Shown piece after piece: positions 27,410 to 37,300 of a DNA stretch of 64,000 nucleotides (its first letter is position 1; each line of letters opens with the position of its first letter). Both the position numbers and the translations under genes were made by a program. The notes below the pieces were generated by a model. It had not been told where the DNA came from. It saw only the letters and a list, made by a program, of their open reading frames with translations, and did not search any database. Location of the stretch: assembly GCF_003628535.1 (NCBI RefSeq), contig NZ_RBCI01000003.1:186001-250000 (forward strand), read 5' to 3'. This stretch comes from Flavisolibacter nicotianae. GTDB lineage: Bacteria; Bacteroidota; Bacteroidia; Chitinophagales; Chitinophagaceae.

Positions 27410-29419
27410 ATGCCATCTTCAACAAAGCAAAAGACAATGAGTCCAAAACAACGCCGCGGACTTGCTCCCGGTAGCGCCAGTGCGAGGCGCGTCGTTCCCA
27501 AAAAGACGAGCGTCAAAAAAGCGGGTGCGGTGCGAAGAATCGGCGCCCTTGCAGCAGACCGCTGGGGAAGCTGGACGCTGCAGGTTGCAAATCCCAACGA
27601 CAGCACTGACTGCAAAGTCATCTCCGAACGCTTGAACGGAATGCAGATGATTGCCTACAAGGGCGATGCCATGACTTTGCTGGCTTTTGATCTTGATGAA
27701 GACAAGACGACGGATTTTGTCGGCTTTACCATCAAGTGCCAGCCCGGCAGCAATTCCCCGTATTTTTTGATCAACACGCTGCGCTTTGAAGACAAATACC
27801 GCGAAGACGAGCAGCTCCACGCCGTTTCGGCGCCACTGGGGACCGACAAGGCCCCGATCCAGAAGTTCCGTTGGCTGCACGTGCCGGGAGATGCGCATCA
27901 ACCATTGAACAACCCGTTTTATGGTGAATACATTTACACGGTAACGCCCCGTTACTGGAAAAACAATGCACTACAGCCTCTGGATGCTGCGCTTTCTGTG
28001 AAAGTAAAAATCAACGTGGAGCCCTTCCGGAGCCAGACAAAAAAGATCACGCTTGGTTTTACACGGGGATTTGTGTCGTCGCAGGCCTATGTGCGCCGGT
28101 TTGGGCTGAACGCTGCACTGCGACCGCCACAAACAGTGAATACACTGGTGTTTGATACGAGGGGACAAAGCGGCACCACCAACAATGAGCCCTACACGTT
28201 CAAAGATCAATATGCCTGGACCGGCTTCACGGCGCACCGCCAGCTTTTTGCGTTTTTGGAAGAAGTGCGGGCCGATGCCCAAAGCAGCCTGGATGTTTTT
28301 GCATATGATCTCGACGAACCGGACATGTGCGCTTTGTTTTTGAGTTTGGCTGCAGAGGGCCGGATCCGTATCATCCTCGACAATGCAAGCCTGCACACGC
28401 AACCCGATACAAAAAAGGGCCAGCTAAAATCATTTGAAGACCAGTTCGAGGAAGCTTTTCTCAAGGTGAAAAAAGGCAAGGCAGCGATTGTTCGCGGAAA
28501 ATTTTCGCGGTTTTCTCACGACAAAGTCATTCTTCAAAAAAAGAACAATGTGCCCGTAAAAGTGCTTACCGGGTCTACTAATTTTTCGTTGAATGGTTTG
28601 TACATCAATGCCAACCACATCCTGATTTTTGATGACACATCGGTGGCAGGCCTTTATGCGGATGTTTTTGAAAAATCGTTTTCGAAAGAGCTGATGAAAG
28701 CCTTTTCGTCAACGCCGCTAGCACAGGCTCCCAACCGGGCAGGGGGCGTCGATTATGCCTGTTTCAATTTCTCACCACACAAAAAAGGGCCGGCCGATAC
28801 CTTGCTAAATCATATTGCCAATACCATCGACAGGGCCAGCCGCTGCGTGCTGTTTTCGGTGATGGACGTTACCGGTGGCGGGCCGGTGCTGGAGCATCTT
28901 CGCAACGAAAGCAACAATACAAACGTGCTGAGTTATGGGATTACCGATAACGGCGATCCGGCCGATCCGGCCGACCTGGTCTCCGGCCAAAAAACCAAAA
29001 CGGTTCGCTATACAGCCGGCTCACGGAAAGGCGTGCTTGTCAACACCAGGCAAAGTTCCGCAAAGCTGCCGCCGCCATTCAACAAGGAACCAAGCTACAG
29101 GGCGCACAAGATCCATCACAAGTTTGTGGTGGTCGATTTCAACAGCAATAATGCAAAGCTTTACTGTGGCTCGTCAAACCTGGCAGCGGGAGGGGAGCAG
29201 GCCAATGGCGATAACCTGATCGAAATCTCGGACCGCGACATCGCAACAGTGTTTGCTATCGAGGCAGTGCGGCTGGTGGATCACTATGCGTTTCGCACCG
29301 CCGTGGATACGAACGGCGAGACCCGTCCGCTGGTCCTGGATAAAACGGACAAATGGTGCAGGCGTTATTACAACAAGGATGATATCAAATACATCGACAG
29401 GCTCTATTTTTCCCGGTAA
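27410..29419 (+). CDS. Phospholipase D-like protein with one intact HKD motif
   Basis: This 669-residue protein is read from ATG 27410. Residues 1-45 are basic (Lys/Arg-rich), followed by a beta-rich N-terminal domain (to about 260) with no recognised family. Two PLD-like halves come next. The first has the catalytic H-x-K but lacks the Asp (SHDKVILQKK); the second has a complete H-x-K-x4-D (HHKFVVVD) followed by GSSNLAAGG. A typical PLD active site needs both halves, so activity is uncertain. No clear signal peptide is present. Neighbouring genes give no clue to its substrate. Confidence 0.85.
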   Translation: MPSSTKQKTMSPKQRRGLAPGSASARRVVPKKTSVKKAGAVRRIGALAADRWGSWTLQVANPNDSTDCKVISERLNGMQMIAYKGDAMTLLAFDLDEDKTTDFVGFTIKCQPGSNSPYFLINTLRFEDKYREDEQLHAVSAPLGTDKAPIQKFRWLHVPGDAHQPLNNPFYGEYIYTVTPRYWKNNALQPLDAALSVKVKINVEPFRSQTKKITLGFTRGFVSSQAYVRRFGLNAALRPPQTVNTLVFDTRGQSGTTNNEPYTFKDQYAWTGFTAHRQLFAFLEEVRADAQSSLDVFAYDLDEPDMCALFLSLAAEGRIRIILDNASLHTQPDTKKGQLKSFEDQFEEAFLKVKKGKAAIVRGKFSRFSHDKVILQKKNNVPVKVLTGSTNFSLNGLYINANHILIFDDTSVAGLYADVFEKSFSKELMKAFSSTPLAQAPNRAGGVDYACFNFSPHKKGPADTLLNHIANTIDRASRCVLFSVMDVTGGGPVLEHLRNESNNTNVLSYGITDNGDPADPADLVSGQKTKTVRYTAGSRKGVLVNTRQSSAKLPPPFNKEPSYRAHKIHHKFVVVDFNSNNAKLYCGSSNLAAGGEQANGDNLIEISDRDIATVFAIEAVRLVDHYAFRTAVDTNGETRPLVLDKTDKWCRRYYNKDDIKYIDRLYFSR

Positions 29420-29487
29420 TCGGTTGGGCTGATATAGTTCGATTCTTTTTCCTTGTGAATGCAACCCTGCAGTACAAAACGCAGCTT

Positions 29488-30300
29488 CTATTTTAATTGG
29501 TAGGCGGCAACAGTTTTGGCAAAAAATGTCGGGACATAAACAATTTTTTTCACTGGGTCGTAGCCGATATCGGCCGTGTTCTTTTTGCTGGCCGATGTTT
29601 CCAGCAAGGTTTTGACAGTGCCGTTTGCGGATACGTAAAAGATATAACCACTCCAGGCACTTGCCAGAAAGTCGCCATTGCCCAGCGGTTCGATGCCGTC
29701 GCCGGGTTGCGGCAATTCTGCCAGTTTAGTGATGGTTTTGTTTTCATCGGCTTTGACAAAAGATTTACCGGAAGCAATATAAAGTTCGCGGCCCACAGCT
29801 TTCAGGCCATTCACACCCTGCATATTTTCGAGGAAGAGAACGGGTTGCTCTTTTTCCAACCGCCAGATTCTCGCGGTTTTTGAATCGGAAACGTATATAA
29901 TGCCTTCGTCCGTGACGGTGATATCATTCAGGCCGCTGGCACCTGGGATGGGTATACGTTTTTCTGCCTGTGCTGTTTTGGTATTGATGACGACCACCTC
30001 GCTGATGTCGGCAACATAAAGATGGTTTTTGTAAAGTCCCAGGCCTTTGGGTGCGTTCAGTCCTTTTACCCAGGCGGAGTCATAATTTGTTCCATCGTCT
30101 TTCAGCCGCGCAATGCCTCCTTTGGCGTCGGCATCCCAGGGATTGCCGTCGATCAGCGAAACATACAGTAGACCGTTTTGTGTGTCGGGCAGCACCGACT
30201 CCGGGACAGCGACAACGCTGTCCGTTTCCCAACGTTTTTCCAGTTGCTGGCTGTGAGTGGATGAAAAGAAGAGCAGGAGTGCAAACAGAAGTGGTTTCAT
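29488..30300 (-). CDS. Secreted SMP-30/NHL-like beta-propeller protein
   Basis: This 270-residue exported protein from ATG 30300 has signal MKPLLFALLLFFSSTHSQ. It contains about six blades with repeats such as GLYKNHLYVADI and GIIYVSDSKTARIWRL, resembling the SMP-30/gluconolactonase or NHL propeller fold. No catalytic metal ligands could be assigned with confidence. It is convergent with the PLD-like gene. Confidence 0.8.
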   Translation of the reverse strand: MKPLLFALLLFFSSTHSQQLEKRWETDSVVAVPESVLPDTQNGLLYVSLIDGNPWDADAKGGIARLKDDGTNYDSAWVKGLNAPKGLGLYKNHLYVADISEVVVINTKTAQAEKRIPIPGASGLNDITVTDEGIIYVSDSKTARIWRLEKEQPVLFLENMQGVNGLKAVGRELYIASGKSFVKADENKTITKLAELPQPGDGIEPLGNGDFLASAWSGYIFYVSANGTVKTLLETSASKKNTADIGYDPVKKIVYVPTFFAKTVAAYQLK

Positions 30301-30496
30301 GACAGTTGACTTTGTATGAGGGAAAATAAGAAAATTCAGGCGCTTCTTGTCTCGTTGCGTAACCGGAAAATTGGGCCGGGCATTTTTGTGGTACAGTTTG
30401 GAATTCCTTTGTGTTGCTTGCGTTGCCTGACCACCGTTCTCCCGCGGCAAGACCGAAATCAGCCTTTTCAGACAATGGATTGCCTATTTTTTGTGC

Positions 30497-33049
30497 ATGG
30501 ATCAAATTGGACATCACGAGGCCGGACCGGCCTTCTGGACTTTGCCGCCGGCAGAAGCATTTCGCCTGGTAAGGACTTCGGCTGGTGGCCTGTCATCCTC
30601 CGTGGCTGCGCGGCGACTGCGTCGGTATGGTGCCAACAGCATTCATCCCAAACGAACAACCACGGATCTCCTGCTGTTTTTGTCGCAATTCAAAAGCCCT
30701 ATCACGCTGTTGCTGATTATCGCCGGCGTGCTGTCGCTTACGCTTGGCGAATTTTCCGATGCGGTTATCATCCTGCTGATCATACTGGTGAGCAGCCTGC
30801 TGGGTTTTTGGCAGGAGCGGGGCGCCACCAATGCCGTGAACGAACTGCTGAAAATGGTGCAGGTCAGTTGCGCGGTTTTGCGTGACGGGAAAGAACAGGA
30901 ACTCCCTGTAGAGAAAGTGGTGCCAGGAGACATTGTCGTTTTAAATGCGGGTGATGTAATTCCCGCCGACTGTCTTTTGCTCGAAGCGCAGGAATTGTAT
31001 ATCGATGAAGCAGCGTTCACCGGTGAAACGTTTCCGGTGGAAAAAAAGGCGGGGCTTGCAGAAGGCGATGCGCCCCTCGCAAAGCGAATCAATTCGGTTT
31101 TTATGGGATCGCATGTGATCAGCGGCACCGCCAAAGCCATCGTCATGCAAACAGGAAGCGCAACCGCCCTGGGTGATATTTCCGGTCGCCTCCAGGCAAG
31201 GACGCCGGAAACAGCCTTTGAGAAAGGCATCCGGCGGTTTGGTTATCTGCTGATGGAAATTACACTGGTGCTGGTCTTTATGATCCTTGCCATCAACGTG
31301 CTGTTGCACAAACCGGTGCTGGACAGCATCCTGTTTTCGCTGGCGCTGGCCGTGGGGCTGACACCGCAATTGCTGCCAGCCATTATCAGCATCAACCTGT
31401 CCGTTGGTGCCAGGGAGATGGCAAAAAAGCAGGTCATTGTGAAACGACTTTCTGCCATTGAAAACCTGGGGAGCATGGATATTCTTTGTTCCGACAAAAC
31501 AGGCACCATCACGCAGGGTAAGGTGACACTGAAGGATACACTTGATGCAGCGGGCCGGCATTCGGAAAAAACGAAACGCTTTGCCTGGCTCAATGCTGTA
31601 TTGCAAAAAGGATTTACCAATCCCATCGACGAAGCCATCCGCAGAGCGATCGATGAGCCCCTTACAGCCTATCGCCTGCAAGCGGAAGTGCCGTATGATT
31701 TTATCCGCAAGCGCCTGACTATACAGGTGCAGTCGGGAAACGAAAACCTCGTGATCACCAAGGGCGCATTGGACAATGTGCTTTCCGTTTGCAACAGGGT
31801 AGAGGAAGCCGATGGGAAGGTCTATCCACTGGTGGATAAACATGCAGATATCCGGAAGGCTTACAGGTCGTTAAGCCGTTCCGGTTACCGCGTGCTGGGT
31901 GTCGCATACACAACCGGTAGCGAGCAAAAAAAATTCACTCGTGCCGATGAAACCAACATGATCTTTTTGGGTTTTATCAGCCTGTTCGACCCGTTGAAGA
32001 CCGATGTGCTGCAAACAATCCGGGATCTCGACGATGCGGGTGTAAAACTGAAAATCATTACCGGGGACAATGCGTTGGTGGCGGCCAGTCTTGCGCAGCA
32101 AGTCAACATAAAAGAACCGCTTATCGTCACGGGGAAAGACCTGCGGCTGATGAGCGAATCGGCCCTCGTTCACCAGGTAGGACGGACACACATTTTTGCC
32201 GAAGTGGAACCCAATCAAAAAGAGAAAATCATCCTGGCCCTGAAAAAGGCCGGTCACGTGGTTGGGTTCCTGGGCGACGGGATTAACGATGCACCGGCCT
32301 TACATGCCGCTGATGTCGGCATTTCGGTGGACACCGCCGTTGACGTTGCCAAAGAAGCTGCAGAGATTGTGCTTCTCAGCCATAGCCTACAGGTGCTCAC
32401 CACCGGGATTATCGCCGGCCGGAAAACATTTACCAATACCATGAAGTACATCTTTATGGCAACAAGCGCCAACTTCGGGAACATGTTCAGCATGGCTGGC
32501 GCATCGTTGTTTTTGCCTTTTCTTCCCTTACAGCCCAAGCAGATTTTACTCACCAATCTTCTCACCGATGTGCCGGAAATGGCCATTGCAACCGACAGTG
32601 TCGATGCGTCGTCGCTCGACAAACCACAACGCTGGAGCCTGTCTTTTATTCAACGCTTCATGATCGTGTTCGGGTTAATCAGCTCTGTGTTTGATTACCT
32701 GACATTCGGTGTGTTGCTCTACCTGGTGAAAGCAGACCAGGCGCAATTCCGGACCGGGTGGTTTACCGAATCGGTGATTTCAGCCACGGTGATTGTGCTG
32801 GTGGTTCGAACCCGGTTGCCATTTTTCAAAAGCCGTCCCGGCAAATGGCTCATGTTGGCAACCTCGCTCGTGATTGCCTTTGTGCTGGCATTGCCTTATC
32901 TGCCGTTTGCTTCCTTGTTGGGATTCGAACAACTGCCCCTTGCACTTTATGGCTATATTTTTTCACTGGTCGCTCTTTATGTCCTGTGTGCGGAAACGGC
33001 AAAGCGATGGTTCTATCGGAAACACCGGTCCCCGCGAAAGGCCGGGTGA
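30497..33049 (+). CDS. mgtA: MgtA-type P-type ATPase, Mg2+ importer
   Basis: This 850-residue P-type ATPase is read from ATG 30497 (a TTG two codons earlier is less likely). The order of domains is cation ATPase N-domain, TM1-2, actuator (TGET at about residues 175-180), TM3-4 with the P-type IIIB signature (AVGLTPQLLPAII), phosphorylation site DKTGT, nucleotide-binding domain, GDGINDAPAL hinge and six C-terminal TMs. The family moves Mg2+ into the cell and is usually made under Mg2+ limitation. No Mg2+ riboswitch-like leader was recognised in the 196 bases upstream. Confidence 0.92.
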   Translation: MDQIGHHEAGPAFWTLPPAEAFRLVRTSAGGLSSSVAARRLRRYGANSIHPKRTTTDLLLFLSQFKSPITLLLIIAGVLSLTLGEFSDAVIILLIILVSSLLGFWQERGATNAVNELLKMVQVSCAVLRDGKEQELPVEKVVPGDIVVLNAGDVIPADCLLLEAQELYIDEAAFTGETFPVEKKAGLAEGDAPLAKRINSVFMGSHVISGTAKAIVMQTGSATALGDISGRLQARTPETAFEKGIRRFGYLLMEITLVLVFMILAINVLLHKPVLDSILFSLALAVGLTPQLLPAIISINLSVGAREMAKKQVIVKRLSAIENLGSMDILCSDKTGTITQGKVTLKDTLDAAGRHSEKTKRFAWLNAVLQKGFTNPIDEAIRRAIDEPLTAYRLQAEVPYDFIRKRLTIQVQSGNENLVITKGALDNVLSVCNRVEEADGKVYPLVDKHADIRKAYRSLSRSGYRVLGVAYTTGSEQKKFTRADETNMIFLGFISLFDPLKTDVLQTIRDLDDAGVKLKIITGDNALVAASLAQQVNIKEPLIVTGKDLRLMSESALVHQVGRTHIFAEVEPNQKEKIILALKKAGHVVGFLGDGINDAPALHAADVGISVDTAVDVAKEAAEIVLLSHSLQVLTTGIIAGRKTFTNTMKYIFMATSANFGNMFSMAGASLFLPFLPLQPKQILLTNLLTDVPEMAIATDSVDASSLDKPQRWSLSFIQRFMIVFGLISSVFDYLTFGVLLYLVKADQAQFRTGWFTESVISATVIVLVVRTRLPFFKSRPGKWLMLATSLVIAFVLALPYLPFASLLGFEQLPLALYGYIFSLVALYVLCAETAKRWFYRKHRSPRKAG

Positions 33050-33840
33050 AATTCGTTTTGCGTTGTCTTTACGCTGCAACTTTCGGAGCCATCACCCAGG
33101 ATTCTCGTGCCGATACGGTTTTTTTACGGGGTAAACATATGTGAACAAAAATATATTATTCGTTGGTTTTTAGTGTTTTGTGCTGAGGATTAGGATCTAG
33201 GGAGAAATAATCTCGAAAAATTTCCATCTCTTTTTTGGCTGTTTGCCAGGATATTTTATCTTCAATCCAGTTTTCATAGGGTACGGATTAAAAACGGGCT
33301 AAGGTTTCCACCTTGGCCTTCTTTTTACAAGTTATCCCCATTTTTTACCATTGCTTGCAAAATCGAAATTCAACCAGTAATCTTGTCTTGGTTTTTCATA
33401 GGATATTGGATTTTACAGCGGGGCAGGATTTCCATCCAGCCCTTTTTCTTTTCTACCCGGTTACCAGCCATCCTTCCGCCGCGCTGGTAAATAACACAAA
33501 TTTCATTGCGTACTTCTACGATCAAATTTTCGGTGGTTTACGCGTTGCTGACGTAATATCTGTGGTGTGAAAAAAGAGCAATTCCGCCCTTGTGCAGCAA
33601 ACTGTGCCCCGCTACTTTTGTGGCAGAAGTTGATTGATAGCGATATCAATAAATCCAATACCAAAAGAAAAGACTAAACACTATCCAAAGAAGACCGTCC
33701 AGTAAGTTTTTGTAAAAAATCCAGCACCTAAGAAAGCCAATAAAGTCCAGTATCAGTCAACTTCTTCTTTTCCGTTTAATCCCCACCGCAGAAAACTACC
33801 AGCATAACGTTTTAGTTATACATCCAAAGCCAATTGTCCT
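33050..33840. other. Long intergenic region with a promoter-like pair
   Basis: No convincing gene lies in these 790 A/T-rich bases. A promoter-like pair occurs at 33590-33620 on the plus strand. A transcript starting there would have an untranslated leader of about 210 bases before the small ORF at 33841. Confidence 0.5.
33590..33620 (+). promoter_or_regulatory. Bacteroidota-type promoter-like pair
   Basis: TTG (33590-33592), a 20-base spacer and TACTTTTG (33613-33620) fit the TTG/TAnnTTTG consensus. The next start codon is over 200 bases away, so it could drive a leader or small RNA. Confidence 0.5.
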
Positions 33841-34038
33841 ATGTATTTAAAACTTGCTATTGCGGGAAAGGTAATTGCCTCTGTTCCCCTCAATGTAAAA
33901 GAAGCCTCAAACCTGGAATACCTGTACACCAAGCGGTTTTTGCTGACGGAAGCCTGTTCGGCCCTACTGCACTCGCAAAAAGAAAACCCGGTTTATTTCA
34001 TTGAAGTGGATTCGAAAATGAACCGTTCCGAAGCGTGA
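33841..34038 (+). CDS. Small hypothetical protein (65 aa)
   Basis: This short frame encodes a 65-residue soluble protein starting MYLKLAIAGKVIASVPL and ending in IEVDSKMNRSEA. Its strand-helix-strand pattern looks protein-like. It has no signal, membrane segment or known motif. It stands alone, with a promoter-like pair about 220 bases upstream. It could be a non-coding open frame; no function is assigned. Confidence 0.5.
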   Translation: MYLKLAIAGKVIASVPLNVKEASNLEYLYTKRFLLTEACSALLHSQKENPVYFIEVDSKMNRSEA

Positions 34039-34367
34039 CGAAGCACCCGCACATGCAAAACAAACCGCGTGGTTTTATACGGCTACGCCGTTGCATAAAG
34101 TGAAAGCAACGCCTGGTCGTTGATATGATTTTCCGATCCTGTCAAAAACAAATCCATTCGTCCCTGGCAATTCGTTCCTGCGAAAACAGATAACTCACCG
34201 TCGTACACCATTGCAGTCCCCTCCGGAAGAGGGGACTTTGCTATTGTACCTCCATCCATTCCCTTCCCGGTATTGTAATTTGGAAAAAAGAAGGACGAGA
34301 GCTTGTATTTCCTTTTCGCTATGCCTTACATTTAAGGACCTAATTTTCTAACGTACACCAGCAACCA
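34039..34367. other. Intergenic region upstream of GH106-type gene
   Basis: There is no gene here. A perfect 9-bp hairpin lies at 34215-34237. No strong promoter match was seen. Confidence 0.5.
34215..34237. terminator. Perfect 9-bp hairpin, terminator-like
   Basis: AGTCCCCTC (34215-34223) pairs with GAGGGGACT (34229-34237) across a CGGAA loop. Only a short T-rich stretch follows, so termination is likely but not certain. Confidence 0.5.
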
Positions 34368-37300
34368 ATGACAGACCGGAGAGGTTTTTTAAAGAACACC
34401 ATCATGACCTCAACCGGTATGATGATCCTTCCCTTTCTTTCGTTTGCTGAAAAAGCAGAACAGGAATTAACCGGTGATGAACTGGAAGAGGGGTTTTCCC
34501 GTCCTCCGGCTTCGGCCCGGCCCCTTGCGTTTTGGATGTGGATGAACGGGCATATTACCCGGGAAGGGATTTCCCGTGATATCGACGCCATGAAACAGAT
34601 GGGTCTTGCCGGGGTCTTTATTTACAATGCGGGCATGGGTGTTGCCAAAGGCCCTGTTGCCTATGGCAGTGCCTTGTGGGATGAAATGGTTGTTCATGCC
34701 ATGCAGGAGGCGCAGAAGGCAGGCCTGCAACTCTTCCTCCACAATTCACCGGGCTATTCCAGTTCCGGCGGCCGTGGTGTGACGCCGGCAATGGGCATGC
34801 AGCAACTGGTTTGGTCGGTCGTTCATGTCGAAAGCAAGGATGGCGTTGATGTGATTTTGCCGCAACCGTTTACCAAGCTGGGTTATTACCGGGATGCTTT
34901 CGTGGTGGCCTTTCCCGCAACGGCGGAGCGTAGACTGATGCGGGACCTGTTGCAACGTGTACGCATCAACGGAAAAGAAATTGACAAAAGCGTTTTGCTG
35001 CAGGCGAATACCGGCGGTGGACTGGAGCTCCGGCCGGAAAGCGATGGGAAGGCAGTGGTGCAACTGGAGTTTGCCGAACCTTTCACGGCACGATCAATTG
35101 CAGTAACGAGGCTTTCTGAACCTTCGGTTTCGGTGTACGACGCGGCGTTCGATCATCCGCCGGCGATGGTTTTGCAGCGCAGCGACGACGGCGTTTCATT
35201 TACCGATGTATGTCCTGTCAGCATGCCCTTTCTGCGGTCGGTGGATGCACCGGGTATACAAACCTTTCCTGCCGTAAAGTCGCGGTATTTTCGACTGATC
35301 GCTAATAAAAAAACAACACTGACCGGGGTGGAGTTGTTTGAAGGCCCGCGGCTCGCCGACTGGGCCGGCAAGGTTAATTTCACCGACCGCGAACAGGCCG
35401 AAAAGCCGGAACCAATCGACCAGCAATTTGTGATTGACCCGGCAACGGTTGTTGACCTGACATCACACCTGCAATCTGGCGGAAGGCTGCTGGCAAAACT
35501 GCCTGCGGGTAACTGGACGATCCTTCGTATGGGACATACCTGTACGGGCACCCGAACCGTCGCGACACCGGACGATGCAGGCGGCCTCGAGATCGATAAA
35601 TTCAGCAAAGAAGCTGTTGACGCTTATTTCGAATTACAACTCGATTCACTTTTTTCGCGGCTGAAAAGATTTGCCGGAAATACTTTCAAAGGTGTATTGA
35701 TCGACAGCTACGAAGTAGGGAAACAAAACTGGACCTCCCGCTTTCCCGAAGCCTTTGCCCAAAAACGGGGCTATCTGCTGGTGGGTTGGTTGCCGGCACT
35801 CACGGGCCGTGTTGTTCAATCGATTGAAAGCACCGAAAAGGTGCTGTGGGATGTACGCCGCACGCATGCGGATCTCATTGCCGAAAATTATTATGGTCGT
35901 TTCCGGGAACGCTGTGCATCTGCCGGCCTGCAATTCCTTGCACAGCCCAACGGCGACGGCGTATTCGACAGCCTGCAGGTGGGGCGCAACCTGGATGTTC
36001 CGATGGCGGAATTCTGGGCAAGTTACCTGCCGGGAACCATCAACCTGTGCAAACAGGCCGTCTCTATCGCCCATGGTTATGGGAAAAAAATCGTGGCGGC
36101 TGAAGCCTACACCGGTCTGCCGTTCACAACCAAATGGACAGCCTATCCCTTTGCCCTGAAAAGCCAGGGAGATCATATCTATTCGCTTGGCATCAACCGG
36201 TTTGTTTTCCACGTGATCGTTCACCAGCCTTATACAACCGGTTTGCCCGGCATGACCATGGGCCCGTTTGGAACGCATTTCGATCGCAACAATACCTGGT
36301 GCCGCCAGTCCGGCACCTGGATTGACTGCCTGGCCCGCAGCCAGTTCCTCTTGCAGCAGGGGCGGCCGGTCGCTGATATTCTTTATTTTAAGGGCGAGGA
36401 TCCTGCATCGGGCATACCGGATGTCAACTATGTGGATCCGCCGGTGCCCAGAACCCTAAACGGTGATGTGATCGGGCCGGACGTCCTGCTTCACGATACG
36501 AAAATGTCGGGCACGACGATCATGCTGGCAGGCGGCATGCAATACCGCTTGCTGATCCTGGCGCCGCTAAAAAAACTTTCGGTACCCGTCCTGCAAAAAC
36601 TACAGGAACTGGTTGCGCAGGGCATGATCCTGCTGGTAACTGCCCGGCCCACAGACATGCCGGGGCGGGCAAACGAAAGAGAGACCGAAGCCAGAAAGCT
36701 TGCCGGTGAACTGTGGGGTGACCTGGATGGACAGGCAATTAAAGAGCGATCCTATGGCAAGGGAAAGATTTACTGGAACAAACCACTTGCTGCTATCCTG
36801 GAGGAACAGGGCATTCTTCCCGACTTTGAATTTACATCCGCCCGAAACGATGCGGCGGTTCACTTTACGCACCGGGTCATGGGCGAAACGGAAATTTATT
36901 TTATCAGCAATCACCTGCGCAGAAGAGAAGCAATTGTTTGCCGCTTTCGCGTTGCCGGAAAGCAGCCCGAAACCTGGGATCCGCAAACCGGTGAAGTGAA
37001 TATGCCGGTCGTGTACGACACGGAAAACGGCAGAACCAGCCTGCCTGTCGTACTGGATCATGCCGGTTCGCTGTTTGTCATTTTTCGTAAAAAGATTGCC
37101 TGGCGGTCTTACACGGCCATCGATCAAAATGGCGCATCCCTGCTTTCCGCGAAAGCCTTTCCCCCAGTCGTTCAAACTCCCTTTCCGGATGTGACCAACA
37201 ATTTCACGATCCTTTTTTGGGTGAAACCGGATACCGCTTCCGTTCACCCGAAAGGGCTGCTGATTTTTCCACCGGAAGGTGAAACGGTTTATGGTACCGG

